64,000 bases of DNA from contig NC_072776.1 of assembly GCF_022539595.1 (NCBI RefSeq), positions 17,809,796 to 17,873,795 of the forward strand, read 5' to 3'. Position 1 is the stretch's first letter. The number at the start of each line of letters is the position of its first letter. Positions 25,701 through 39,774 of the stretch are shown piece by piece. Under the pieces are notes generated by a model. That model had not been told where the DNA came from, made no database searches, and was given only the letters and a program-made list of their open reading frames with translations. Source of the stretch: Amphiprion ocellaris. Taxonomy: Eukaryota; Chordata; Actinopteri; Pomacentridae. The position numbers and the translations under genes are program-made.

Positions 25701-28700
25701 AAAAAAAAAAAAAAAATACCACACCGTTTTCCAGTACTTCCTGTTGTTCTCAACATTTCTGCAGAGTTTGGTCCATGAAAACAGCAGCCTCAGTCTGCGT
25801 GCCTCCAACATCACAAATTAGTTTTCATGCATTTACACTCTTTTACGTCTCTCATATCTCATCTGTCATATAATATATTTAACTGTTTGTTAAATTACTG
25901 CTATTAATTTAATTAAGGCAGATGTGCAATGCGTTCCATCAATTTCCAAATCTTATAATAACATCGTTGAGGTGGCATTGTATGTAATTTGTGATTTTTC
26001 AAAAATATTAGTAGACCCACTTAAGTCCAGTTTGTTGCCCAGAGCTGGCTGTGTGTCAGATTCTTTCCTTCAACATAATTAAACACCTACAACATCACAT
26101 GGCAGCAGAAATGGTAAACAATATAAAGAAACAATACTTCTTGAAATTAAGAGTGATGTGCAGATTTACACATGTGGCACAGCAGCAGTAACTTGAAAAA
26201 CACAGGACCAGTTAGGATCCAGCAGGAAATACTGCTCTGTGTTCTTTTACATATTCAACAGTTCAGCTGTTACTCACAGATTACAGTTTTATAAGAGAGA
26301 ATTGTTTGTAATTAAATTAGAATTCTTTGGGTGAAGACTGAGCTCCATTAGAGCTGCCAGGATATTTATATTAAGATAAGGATGTCATTATGCAAAATTA
26401 ATTTCAGTGTTTAATTCTGTTATGCGTCTTGAGTTTTTGGCAGCTCACATAGCCCTGGGCGACTTTCCTACTTTTAAAGGTCCCACGATGTGCTTCTTTT
26501 CAGCAAGTCTCACGTGCCCCGACAGTGTGTCTTCCAGTTTCTCACCTCAAAATACTGCAAAGATGGTTAATTTCACCATGACTGCATAACTCCTGGTTTT
26601 AAGTCTGTTCTTAAATGGCCTGTTTGTCTCGAATATCCAGTGAGGTGCTGCTGTTGCTGCTCTCTTCAGAAAGAAGTGTGTCTTTAAACCAAATTAAATT
26701 TGGTTAGTCAGGTGTTGCATGGTACCTGGGTTGAATTGTTACTCACTTGTAAAGTTGGGAGGCTCACAAGTTGAGAGCTAGAATGTCAGAAGTGATTGTC
26801 TTCCGTTTAGTGTCTATATTATACTTTCAAGTTGAACAACCGCCAGAAGACAATAAAATCTGATTTTTACCATATATGACCTTTAAAGGGTCAGTTTTAT
26901 CCAATACATTTAGTAGTACGTCTTCATTCACAAAGTTTAACTTTTTATTAAACAAGGTGAAAAACAGTCTCTGAAATCTCTATACTGACTCCCCAACAAA
27001 TGTAATCGTGAATCAGATTTCTATCCAAAATATGATCACAAATACTACGTGCACCAAGTACTGACCAGTTTTTTCCTAATCGTAGGTAAAAATGAACATG
27101 TTCGGTGCTATTTATTGCACAGCTTTTCCTCTCTTCTGTAAAATGAACAGTGTGTATGTTTTGATGGTAGCACATGCACTATATAGGATATTACCATAAG
27201 TTAAACACTGTCTTATTAAAGGGTATTGTTTCAAAAAAGATCACAAAATATGAGGCTGCAAGCCACATTTTCATGATAAAAAAACATTTCACATCAGCAC
27301 ATGTAATATGTAATTTGTTAAAGATCCCCCCACAGTTAAGGTTAAGGTTAAGTTTAGGCTCATAAACTGCAACCAATAATAATTTGTTGGTCTGGTTGGC
27401 ACAATACAATTTAAGTAGGTAATGGACCAAATGAAAAAAAAAACAAACAATACATGCTCTTTGCCAAAACAGCTGAAAATTCCCACTGAACAGGTACCAG
27501 TTGGTGCTGTATTTTCTGTCCTTCTCACTGCAGATGAGGTGTGCCCCCCTGACTGGGACGGTCTTATTTGTTGGCCCCATGGCTCCCCTGGACTGGTTAC
27601 CAAGGTTCCCTGCCCATCTTACATCTACGATTTCAATCACAAAGGTGAACAGATATGTTTTTATTTTTTATTTTTGCAAATGTACCATCACCAGCTCTGA
27701 GAATTGGATTGCAAGAACCTTTAAGTTAAGACATAAATTCAGAATGTTTTGCTGCTGACATGTTGTGATGCATGTTTGCTGTTTTGTTAGATTTGTGCAA
27801 TAGTAGTTTAGTGTATACTGCAAAAGTATTAAAGCCGGGAGCCTGTTCAGGAAACACTGAATACCATTAATGATACCAAGACCAAGATCCTGAAATTGGA
27901 GCAACTGAACAGAAATTACTTTTGCTACAGTTCATACCAAAACTACTTCTGTGCAAAAAGGATTTAAGGATGATAAGGGTGTTTTCTGCTTCACCAAATG
28001 AAAGAGCTTAGTGAGCTTGCTGTTAGAGTCCATCACTGAGAGAGAGTTACACATTGTGACTCTTACAAGATTAGGTTAAGAAACCCTATCCAAGTCTTTT
28101 CAAGTGCCAGAGGCCACATTGTAAAGTATAATCTAAAAGTAAGACTGATAGTAAGAATGGCCAAGAAGAATGCAAGGATGACCATCAAAGCCGCCCTGAT
28201 GAATCTAAGCAATTGTGACTGCAACATCTCAAGACAGACAATCCAGCATACATTGCACAAGGCTGCTCTCCATTGATGCAAACCAAAGAGAACTCCATGT
28301 CTCCAGGACAGACAAACAAAAGCTCACCTAGCCTTTACAAAAGGTCAACTGGACAAAGAAGGTCGGTTTAGTGATTGGATGAGCTGAAATTGAGTTGTTT
28401 AGACACAGCAACATCTCTTCATTTAGTGAATAGAAGCATTCAAACTCAAGAATCCCATCCTCACAGGCAAACACTGTGGTTGGAATAAAATGCTTGAATG
28501 AATGGTATAATGAAGAAAAGGTGGTTGAACAGCAATTACAGGAAAACAATATCAATATTATGAGTGTTAGTCTGATTTCATCTTAATGTTAAAACGACAT
28601 AGGAATAGTTGAAGTTCGTCTGCAACACAATGTCTTACTGTCTTTTGTCATCTCTTTATGTCAAAATTACAATCACCTGTGTAGGTTAAACATATGCATT

Positions 28701-31700
28701 TGATTCCATATACCTGGAAGACATTTGCCCAAAATCCCTGTTCCTGAGAGCAAAATACAGAATACTAGTGTATAATTAGTTAGGTGAACCTCTTTATATT
28801 TATATACAGTATACATGTTTTTTTCAAATATGTGCTGTGAATGTTCAGGATCATCTATGTGTTTACAGGACATGCTTACAGAAAGTGTGATGTCAACGGA
28901 TCCTGGGTATTTGTAGACCAGTGGAACAAAACTTGGACCAACTACTCAGAGTGTCTACGTTTCCTTCAGCCCTTGAGTGACGAGGAAGCAAGAGTAAGTA
29001 TGACTGTAATATGTTATTATGGTAACTGCTCTGTTGAACCACCTATGCCAGTCTGACTCATACATACTGTATACTTACAGACTTTTTGATATGTAGCAAT
29101 GGTTGCAGGCTGAGAACAGTCTTAGATGTTCTTTGGACATGGACACCATGTGGTTTGGAATATAGAGCTTCAAATTCACTTCTTACCACATGATTGTATA
29201 ACAGCTGAGCATCTCCACATTCTGCAAACCAGTGGCTCCCACTTCTATTCTGCTTGTTACGCCTTAGTCGGAAGCAGTGTAAACTTTTGACCTTTCATCA
29301 CAGGCTGCATGACAAGTTGTTAGCAGTTCATTCTAAGAGCTTCTCTCTGTGTGTGTTTTTTTTGTCATACAAGAATTATCAGTTTTCAGACAAAAGTCTG
29401 AAAAATGGACAAAGTCTTGTTTCATAATTGTGTTTTTTAAATCTCCAGCCTCTGTAATCATCTCCCCAAACCACATTTAAAAAAGCACTTATCTTATATC
29501 CCCATGAGTACCATCAGCCTGTATAGTTTCCTTTTTTCTTGTGATGAATTACGAAGGAACTATTTGATAAAGAAACCACATATACATTTGTCAGAATCTT
29601 GACACGAATCATAGCAGCCTTTTCAGGACCTGAAAATGTGAGAGCTCTGCTCCAGCAAACACAGTGATGAGTGGAAAAGACATGAGTAATCACACAAAGA
29701 GTCTGCCTGTCTTGAAGAGTAAATAATCATTAATGTTTAGCTAGCAGCCATGATGATCAATGCACTGTTGAGACTTTGGATAAAATCTGAAATATAAATA
29801 TGATTAATCTATGTTTTAACCACTTGGGGGCAGCTGACCAAGCTGTAAACATAAGAGGAAAATAAAAGAGGTGATTAAAAAAGTTATGAGACTGTGCCTA
29901 GAAATGTCAGCAACCATGTTTTATTTAAATTCATCCCAGTCATAGTAGTGTCTTTGTGCAGCATGACTGTGTTCCCAGTGCCTTTGCAACACGTAAAAGG
30001 CATTGTAACATGTAAAGCACCATCTACAATAACAGCTAAAAAAGCGTGACCCTTCAACTTGAATTACAGTTTGGGGAAAAGAAAGCAGTTACAGGGAGCC
30101 AAATTTAGTAAGTAGTTTAAATGGGTAATGATTGTGCTGTTGTGGCCAAAAAAACTTGTGCATAATTACTGGTTGTTCCTGGGGGCCAGCACATTGGAGC
30201 ACACTCAAACATCGCACTACAATTCAGGTCATTTGTGCCCAAAGTTCTTCTGCAAACACATCAGGACACGACTGTGAATTTTGTCTTCACAGTCCGACCC
30301 TGGGGAAAAATTCCTGGTGCACAACTATGTAAATGTTGAGGACAACAAATACAAACTGGAAACTGTTTTTCCAAGACTCTTCCATTGTAGAAATAGGTGT
30401 TTCTTCTTGATGGGAGCTGCACACCTACCTTTCATCACTGATAATTATCCTTAGCATGATCATCCTGGCTCTTGTCTGACAGAATGTGATTTTTGCTCTT
30501 GGATCCAGTTTGTGATCCGTGGAGAAAACACAACTACAGACGTATATGTGATCACAAAAACATGAGGAGCACAGGTCCTGCTGTTGGTGGTGTCACGTTG
30601 TCCCCCGATTTGTGACAGTTTCTGCATGAACATGTTGCACATACAGTTTTCTTCAGTTTACACAAATGTAGCCTTCTTTCAAAAAACAGAGGTATTTTAA
30701 GTTGAAAACTTTTTAATTCTGTAAATGACCCGAAAATCACAGAGGCTCTGTTCATTCATTAATTGTTCATTCTGAAGAAGCTGCTAGACATAATGCTATC
30801 CACACTCAGAGATGTTTTGAGTTTCCTTTTATATTGAAAAGTGTGTGTTTGTGGTTTGATTTTTGCCCTTGTGCAATTGTAATTAGCATGGAGAGGCTGC
30901 AGGGCATTGGTTTTTGACTTGAACTTGTTGGATGTGGACCAAATGACTTACAGCTCTACTGCCTCTTTAAAAATATTGATTAGTGCAGATTTAATTCTGC
31001 CCATGTCATCTGCTCTGTGGAAATTACAAGGTACTTCGTGAGAGAGGGCTAAAGCCATCCTTGGTTCCCAGTATCAGCTAAATCATCTGGCTTCTCTGAG
31101 TCAGACCAGTGCTTAGAAGATGACATACTCTTAGATTTCAGACACTTCAGACTCCTGAAGGAGTTTGTAGTTTGTATTTTTAAAGCCCTTCATTTGTCAG
31201 AGATTAAGGATCTAATGCTGACACTTTCTTCTCTTTTTACCCAGAGTCCTAAAACTTTACTTGTTTGGGCTTTCTTGCCGTGACCTTTTAATCCTTGCTA
31301 CTGTGAGTCATGCTTGTGTAGATTTTGTGATTCTGAGAGACACCTAACTGAATAGGAAATATTTCTTTCTATATCCACAGCAAGACTTCTTTGAGCGGCT
31401 ATATATCATGTATACCATTGGCTACGCTGTGTCCTTCAGCTCTCTGCTAGTGGCTATCATGATTATTGGATACTTCAGGTAAGAGAGGAAATTTTCTGAA
31501 TTACATGGTGCGATATCTTTGTAACAAACTGTAGTATAAAGCACACATATGACTAACGACCCTAAGGAGACAGAAACACACATTAGTTGAATAACAGCAG
31601 GAGATGGTCCCCTCCTGTGTCTGCAGGAATGTTAAAAGAACAACATCGTTAAATTTCCTGACAGCCCTGCACTTTACAGGTTATCCAGCACGGTTTGAAA

Positions 31701-34700
31701 AGTCCAAGATAGACAGACATTGTAATTTTCATTGTGATAGCTAAATTTGTGTCCCAGTTGTCCTGCTGCCACTCACTATTTGTAATCCTGTTGAAGGGAT
31801 GTATTGTACCGTGTAAAAACTGCCAAAACTGGAGAATTAAATATACTTACTTCTTCCAGAATGCTGAACACTCAATTTAGAATGTTGTTGGTGGACACTG
31901 TTGTGTTGTGTTATGTTGCATGCATAATGGAAATGAAGGATGTGCTCACAAAGAATAGAAATCTAAACATTAGACATCCTAAAAAATATCATTTTGTGTC
32001 AGTCAAAATATTGTAGCTTCCTGTATAACATTTGTAAAATCGGACTATTTGCTTTTCTGATTCCTTTTTTTACTTGACAAAGACATTTAAGTCTAATAGA
32101 GCAGTTCACTAAAATACTACGGAAGAGTTTTGAAGCCTAATCTATATGGTCACATTATTTCTTACCACATGATTTTATCTCCAATGCCAGCATTCAGTGC
32201 CACTGCAGAGAGTACAGTGTCCTCATAGCAACACAGAAAGTATTTAGATGTGATGAATCAACATGTTGCAAATCTTTTCAGCGTTTTCCAAAACTGTCCA
32301 AAACCAACAAGCTTGTCTGAGTATGGGATTGCAGTATATGCTATATGCACACATGTATTTACTGTTTTGTATGTATCCATACAATATGCATAAGGTAAAG
32401 AAATCTTGAGTTTATCTAATTAATACTACAACATATCATAATATGGTCATGTAAGTACAACCATAAAAATCAAAAAACAAATTGAAGTTATTTGCTATTG
32501 CAAGCCAATAACAAGTAAACACACAGTGCAGTCATAACACTGCAAGCCAGAATAGCTAAACACCTCAGTCTGTATGTTCACTTTGTGTACTCGTGTGATT
32601 GAAAGTATATTAGAAATCTGACAAGTTTTGCATTGCGTGTCCAAAATGAATCCAACAGCACAATAATTAATTAATGGGAATCAATGAATAAATAATATGT
32701 ACATGTGCTGCTGTGAAATGACCTTGCCAAAGCCTGGAATTTGTTTATTTCTTCTTGCTGCTGATGGATGTGGCACAGGTCTGGCATTCACACGAACAAA
32801 ATATCCTTTCAATTTCATGCCCATTACTACAGATTCATTCGCAACTCATCATTCTTTTAAATCTATCTAGCTAATAATGAACGTCTGATTGGTAAGATGC
32901 ACCAGAAGCAAAGTGGAGGGAGGAGTCATGCTCCGTATTTGCAAATTAATATGTAATAAGCTATAAAATAGGATATAAAAATGACTTCATAAGTACCTCA
33001 CTGGATAATATGAATTAAGGAGGTGCTGAGAAGTTGCTGATGACATTTCTAAAATTTATTGGAAAGCTACTAATGCAAATAATGCTCAGTATATGTTTCT
33101 GCATATCAACTGTAATTAGGTTGTGTTATATATTTGGCTGGTTTACATAATAGGGACATTTATATGTTCACAGCTGTCAACTTGTTAGGGCAAATATAGG
33201 TCTCCAAGGTTGGTAATACACATGACATGTTTGGGATGGTGGCCATGAAACTGAATGAATAGCCAGTAAAACTTTAATTCTTCTGTTGTGCTTCAAAATT
33301 ATAAATCACAATGAACTGGTAAGGTAAAATGAACATGTAAAAAAGTGAAATGGGAAAGAATACAATTTATTGTACGATGCCATTCAAAAATATTTACACG
33401 CCTACATAAATCTTCTGTTTTTGCTTATTTGTCACACTTAAATGTTTCAGATCATCCGGCGAATTTTAACGTAAGACACAGATTACCCAAGGAAACACAA
33501 AATGTGGTTTTTAAATTGTTTTATTTTTTGAAGGAAAAATGCTGTTCAGCCCATCCTGCCCTATGTGAAAAAGTAATTGCCTCCTTAGCTACCAATCTAC
33601 CAAATGACCAAATTCATTTGGCAGTTAGGTTCAGTCTCACCAGCCACACTCACATACGATCCCTGCTGGGCTTGTTGAATCTAAACATCACTAAATAGAG
33701 CCTCTCTGGCATTGTGAAGGAGCTGAGGGCTCTCAAAAAGCAGCATGTGATGCCACGTTCTAAAGAGATTCAAGAACCAATATGAAGCAAAGTGATTGAC
33801 CTTTATCAGTCTGAAAAGTGTTACGAACCCATTGCTGATGCTCTGGGACTCCAGAGAAGCACAGTGAGAGACATTATCCACAAATGGAGAAACATGGAAG
33901 AGAGGTGAATCTTCCCAGGAGTGACCAGCTGACCAAAAATCTTCTGAGAGCACGTTGAGGAGGTCACAAAAAAACCCAGACGAACATCAAAAGATCTTAG
34001 CTGGCCTCAGTTAAGGTCTACATAATTCCACAATAAGGATGCCGTCCTTACTGTGGAATTGTGGGCGAAAATGGCATCCATTGGAGAGTTGCAGGGTACA
34101 GAACACGCCTGACTAAAGAGAATATAAAGGTTTGTTTAGCATTTGCAAATAAAATATCTGGGTAAGCCCCAATACTTTTGGAATAGCATCCTGTGGACTG
34201 ATGAATCAAAGGTGGAACTTTTAGGAATACATGGGTTCGTTACATTGGGTGTAAAGCCAATACGGCATTCCACAGAAAACATGAAACCAGCAGTGAAACA
34301 TGGTGGTAGTGTGATGGTTTGGGTCGTCTTTGCTTCCACAGGACCTGGACGACTTGTCATAACTGATGGAGCCATGAATTCTGCTCTCTATCAGAAAATC
34401 CTTCTGGAGAATATCAGTTCATGACCTAAAGCTCAACAATAATGTTTATACAACATGACAATGACCAAAGCACACAAGCAAGTCCACATCTAATTGAATC
34501 AAGATTAAGGTTTTGGCATGGCCGTGTCAAAGTCCAGATTTGGATCTAATTGAGATCCTGTGGTAAGACCGGAAAAGGGCAGCTCATGCTCGAAAACCAT
34601 TTACTGTGGCTGAATGACAACTATTCTGCAGAGAAGAGTAGGCCAAAATTCCTCCATGGCGATGTAAAAGACTGACCACAATGTGTAACAAACATTTAAC

Positions 34701-37700
34701 TGCAGTTGCTGCTGCCAAGGCTGGCCCAACCAGTAATTAGGTTCAGGGGGCAATTGCTTTTACACAGGGATGATATGGGTTTTCAATAATTCTTCAATAA
34801 ACCATAATTTAAAAACGGCATTAGTAATGCCAGAAATATTAGTTTGATGATCAGGAACATTTCAATGTGAGAAATAGCAAAAATAGAAGATTGTAATTGT
34901 AATTTCTGTCAATACTTTTGCATGGCACTGTATATGGTGAGTAAGCTTTTTCCTGTAAATACAGTGAATACAGATTTAACATTAGTGTAGGTTTAGACTG
35001 AGCTTTTCCTCTGCTTTCTACATTTAGTACCAAATACCACTGTTTCTTCCAATAAACTTTATAGGAATATATAAGGAAATTGTGGACCTGTACAAGTATT
35101 ATTGTTGTTAATACTAGTTGGATAATATCCAAGTAGCAAGTGAGCACTGCTTTAATTAACTTGAAACTGGAAACAAAGGAAAGAACAATAGGTCTGAGAA
35201 AGGTCTGACCACTGCATACTGAACTCTGTATGGCGTGTTATCTTAGATTCAGCACTTGCTTTTTTCCTCCACAAATTATATAACTCATCAGTTTGTTTCT
35301 GTACATAGCTGGAAGTTAAAATTAAAACTGATAGATCACTTCACATCAGTTTTTTTCAAGACAAGTAAAGATGATTTTCATTTTTTACAATTAAAATACT
35401 TCATTTTTTTTAGCATTTTTTTAAATTAGGAAAATGAAAGCTTTAATGTAGATGAAAGCATTTACATCAGGCATTAGGCATGCACCTAAAAGAGATGCAA
35501 CGAGATAGAAGGCCATCATTGTCAAATTGAATTTTGTAAATCCACTAATAAGACTCTACAGATTAATTATGGTGTTATACAGTAGCTGTAGTAATCCCAT
35601 CAGCACTTCAAAAACCTTTTGGAAATCTCGGCTCACTTGAAACTATGTAATACAGAAGCCCACTTAACTGGAGTGGTCCTGCTTTAGCAATTAGAACTTG
35701 GGCAGTTCAGTACAGAGACAGAGAGAAACAGGCTAAAACATTATAAAAGATCATTTGTAGCAACAATCGAAGTGTTCCGTGTATAACCACAACTTATTTA
35801 ACAATATTATGAGCAGTTAATGTCTAGCAAGGTTGTAGCTATGTTGAAAAAATCCTCATAAGCATCCCAGTTGTCTCATACAAGCTAGAGCATCAAGAGA
35901 CTAATGACTGTGAAATCACAAGAAACCTTTTCTATTTTTTTTTTTTAGATGTATCTCTCCTTTTTTCCACCTAAAGATACTCCTTCATAATGAACACTGT
36001 CACTATCACCATTTTTGTGAGTGGGTTGCAGGATTTGATTTGGAGAAGTGGAAGCAGAAAATTACATCAGTAATGTCTAATTTTCCAGACAGGAATGCGC
36101 CTGAAATGATCAGAGGTGCATTTGTAAATAGAAAAACTTCAAATAGAGCACATCTTCAGGCTCATTGGCAGCGAAAATTTCAAAGAGCCATCATAGTACC
36201 TTTGACAAATGCAAATTTTACACCTGGTGTGTGGTTGACATCAAAAACTAACTTACAAATCTTTGATTTGGGTTCTTTATCAACTTCCCACACCTCTTTC
36301 TGCTCTCTGTTATCGCTTGGTAGAGATACTGATACAGTTAAAAATGTACAATATCCAAAGTGAACCTTCATTAATAAAGCTGCTGTACATTAACTTATGC
36401 AAATCACTGTCAACAATATCTAATGCACTACAGTAAGACCAGTAAAAAACACAATATGAACATGAATTCTTACAGCAAAATTATCAAGAAAAATAACTGT
36501 AAGTTGTTGGAAACACATTTCTCCTTACATATTTATTCAGGCACATAGCCTTCACGCAGTGCTCTCGACAGTCATTTACTGACTCACAAGAGCCAGTTAA
36601 TGATGAATGAATCACATAACTTTACCTACAGTCACACATACGAACAGACCCCAGCTGTTGAGTCAATTACACAAACACTGTCACGTTCAGCCTCTAAAGA
36701 TAAATTTGCCACTCATTGGATGAGAGGTTGCAAAGCTTCACCATAATAATAAGAAGCAGCAACAACAGCAGCAGCAGAATCAACATTAGTACTGCTTCGC
36801 GTGAAAATATATCGTTTGTTTACTTATGCAGATGCAAACCACAACAATTTCTGATACTTCTGCAGTCACTGAGAACAGCAAAAAGGAGTTTCAGTGCTTA
36901 CAAGAACAGAGATGAATATATAGAAGTGCTGTGCTGGCTTCTGTTAGAAGATTCTGCAAGGTCTATGCTGTGCCACTGCCAGAACTTTATACATCTAGTG
37001 AAGCAGGTTACAAAGTCACTAACAATTTCTTCACTGCTAGTTTATTGTGTATTAGAAAAAAGTTGAACTACATGTTTTGTGTCATGGTGTTGTGGACAGG
37101 CTTGTGCTACACTGATGGTTTTACTTCTCTGACAGAAATAGAAATAGGGTCACAGAAGATTCATCTACTCTATCCGTTATATTCCTCAACTCAGTTTCTG
37201 TTGTAGCAGAGGTGCACAAGCACAGTATGTTGTACAAATTGGTAGCTGTATTTTCGGATACATGTCACCTGTATGCATTTTTATCAGCCCTCATAGCTGA
37301 CAGTAGAGTGACAACATAGGGTGAAAGAGGATGATATTAGATTAAAGCCTTGGACTCCAACCAACCAGTAATGTCACCATCAGTGCTCATACAATCAGGT
37401 CCATAAATACTTGGACATTGACACATTTTTCAGCATTTCTTGGCTCTGTACACCAACACAATGAATTTGAAATGAAACAATCGAGATGTGCTTAAAGTGC
37501 AGACTTTCAGCCTTAATTCAAGGGTATTTACATCCAAATAGTGTAGGAATCACAACACATTTTATTAATATAATTTATTATTTAATTCATCCTGCTGCAT
37601 TTGTCAGCAGTCTCATCATCAGTAAATATAATAGAACTAGTTCAGTTTGTGGGCATGTATGGTTGGCAACCTTACATGCCAACACCATCATACTACCACC

Positions 37701-39737
37701 ACCATGCCTCACTGATGAGGTGGTATGCTTTGGATCTTGAGCAGTTCCTTCCCTTCTCCAGACTCTTCTCTTCCCATAATTCTGGTACAAGCTGATCTTT
37801 GTCTCACCTCTCCATAGAATGTTGTTCCAGAGCTGCACAGGCTTTTTTAGACAATTTTTGGCAAACTCTAATCTAGCCTTCCTGTTTTTGAGGCTCACCA
37901 ATGGTTGACACCTTGTGGTGAACCCTCCGTTTTCACTCGGGTGAAGTGTTCTCTTAATAGTTGACTTTTTCCTCCTGGAGATTGTTCTTGTTCTGTGAAG
38001 GGAGTTTTCTTGACCAGGGAGAAGATTCTTTTGTCATCCACCCCACTTGCTTTCCGTGGTCTTCTGGGTCTGTTGGTGTTGCTGAGCTCACCAGTGAATT
38101 CTTTCTTTTTCAGAATGTACCAAACTGTTGATTTGGCCACACCTAATGTTTTTGCTATCTCTCTGATGGGTTTGTTTTGATTTTTCAGCCTAATAATGGC
38201 TTGCTACACTGATAGTGACAGCACTTTAGACTTCATATTGAAAGTTGACCTCACCAAATTCAAAATGCAAATACCACATTTGAAATGTACTCTAGACCTT
38301 TTGTCTGCTCCTTGTAAATGAAATCATGAGGAAATAACACACACTGCACCACGGAATAACTGAGCTGCCAATTGTCCAATTACTTTTGGTCCCTTACAAA
38401 GGTGGGGGGCACATATAAAATGTGTTGTAAATACACTCAAATTAAAGCTGAAAGTGTGCACTTAAAGTACATCTTGACTGTTTAATTTCAAATCAATTGT
38501 GGTGGTGTACAGAGCCAAAATGCTGTAAATTGCGTCCATGTCCAAATATTTATGGGCCTGACTGTAAAATAAATAAGCACCAAGTAAAGGCTTTTAATCT
38601 TTCTGCCCTTAACCCTCTCTTTTCAAAATGCGTTTATGCATCATGCTTTCACTTTCAGACCAACATGTACCTAAATAAATGGGATTTATGATTTGAACTT
38701 TTTTTTTTTTTTTTTTTTTTTTTACAGCTCTCTGCACAAATACTGTTGGTCTGAATTAGATTTTCTTTATCGAGCTCTAACTATTAATTTATAACAATAT
38801 TTTGGTTTCTTGGCAGGCGTCTTCACTGCACCAGGAACTACATCCACATGCATCTCTTTGTTTCCTTCATGCTACGGGCAGTCAGCATTTTTGTGAAGGA
38901 CAAGGTTGTCCACTCCAGTGCTGGATTGCAGGACTTGGACTCTGCTCTGCTGGACAACTTAAAAACCGTTAGCATAGCATCACTTGACAAGTCTCAGTAT
39001 GTAAGTACTAGACCTTCTTCTTTACACTTCTTTCTTTCGTCCAATGACAACAACCCTGCATCTGGCAAGTAGACGTGAATTATGAGTAGAATGACAGTTT
39101 AGAGTGATTCACTGTGGCTTTAAGTCCCCAGAGTAAGTTATGAAATCTGTCAGACTGTCATTTGCATATCAGAACCATATTATTTTGTGATTTTCTTTTT
39201 GATCTTTAGTTTTTTCGAAGAATACAGAACAAATGTGGAGCAGTGTGGAACGAGACATTTTCTCTGACATGAATTGTCAGTGAAAATGCTAAAATAGGTC
39301 TAAATATATCCCAGAGCTCATTAAAAGCACATTATCATTTAGGCATTACAGAGGACACTAAGTGATATTTTCATACTTGACTGATTGGTGTGAATTGCTC
39401 AGTGTTCTACTAGACTCTTTCAAAATAATGTACAGATACGTTTGGTTTCAGCAGTCTGAGATCGACAAATATGTACAAATCAAGTTTGTATTTTACAGTC
39501 TTTTTTGTACAAAAGGTCCTCTTGTTGTTTCCAAGGACAGTATTTCATTACTGAGCTCCAGTGGAAGGGTAGTAAAACTTAGGGAATTATTCACTATAAA
39601 CACATTTTTATGTAACTCAAACTGCTGAAGTTTTGCATTAGCTTCAGCTGAACTTTAGGAATCAATTTAACACAGCGTTGATTTTATCAGCCACGTTTGA
39701 CACCCAGACAAACAGATGGAATGAAATCCCTATTTAC

Positions 39738-39774
<37 letters not shown>

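Larger units (their letters stand above)
31479..38816 (+). other. pth2r: pth2r intron 5
   Basis: 7,338 bp. Contains a full-length Tc1 relic (33375-34930), an oppositely oriented, shorter Tc1 relic (37392-38564) and a 25-nt T tract followed by ACAG (38699-38727). The rest is AT-rich with no recognised element. Confidence 0.85.

Noticed and set aside
27335..27352. GTTAAG repeats as an interstitial telomere
   Set aside because: Only three units, and the unit is not the vertebrate telomere hexamer.
27191..27640. 149-codon minus-strand ORF, the longest open frame in the window
   Set aside because: Overlaps receptor exon 3 on the opposite strand, has low-complexity hydrophobic composition and matches no known family; a shadow frame.
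34143..34424. A functional transposase gene
   Set aside because: Only one segment is open; stops and frameshifts lie on both sides within the Tc1 element.
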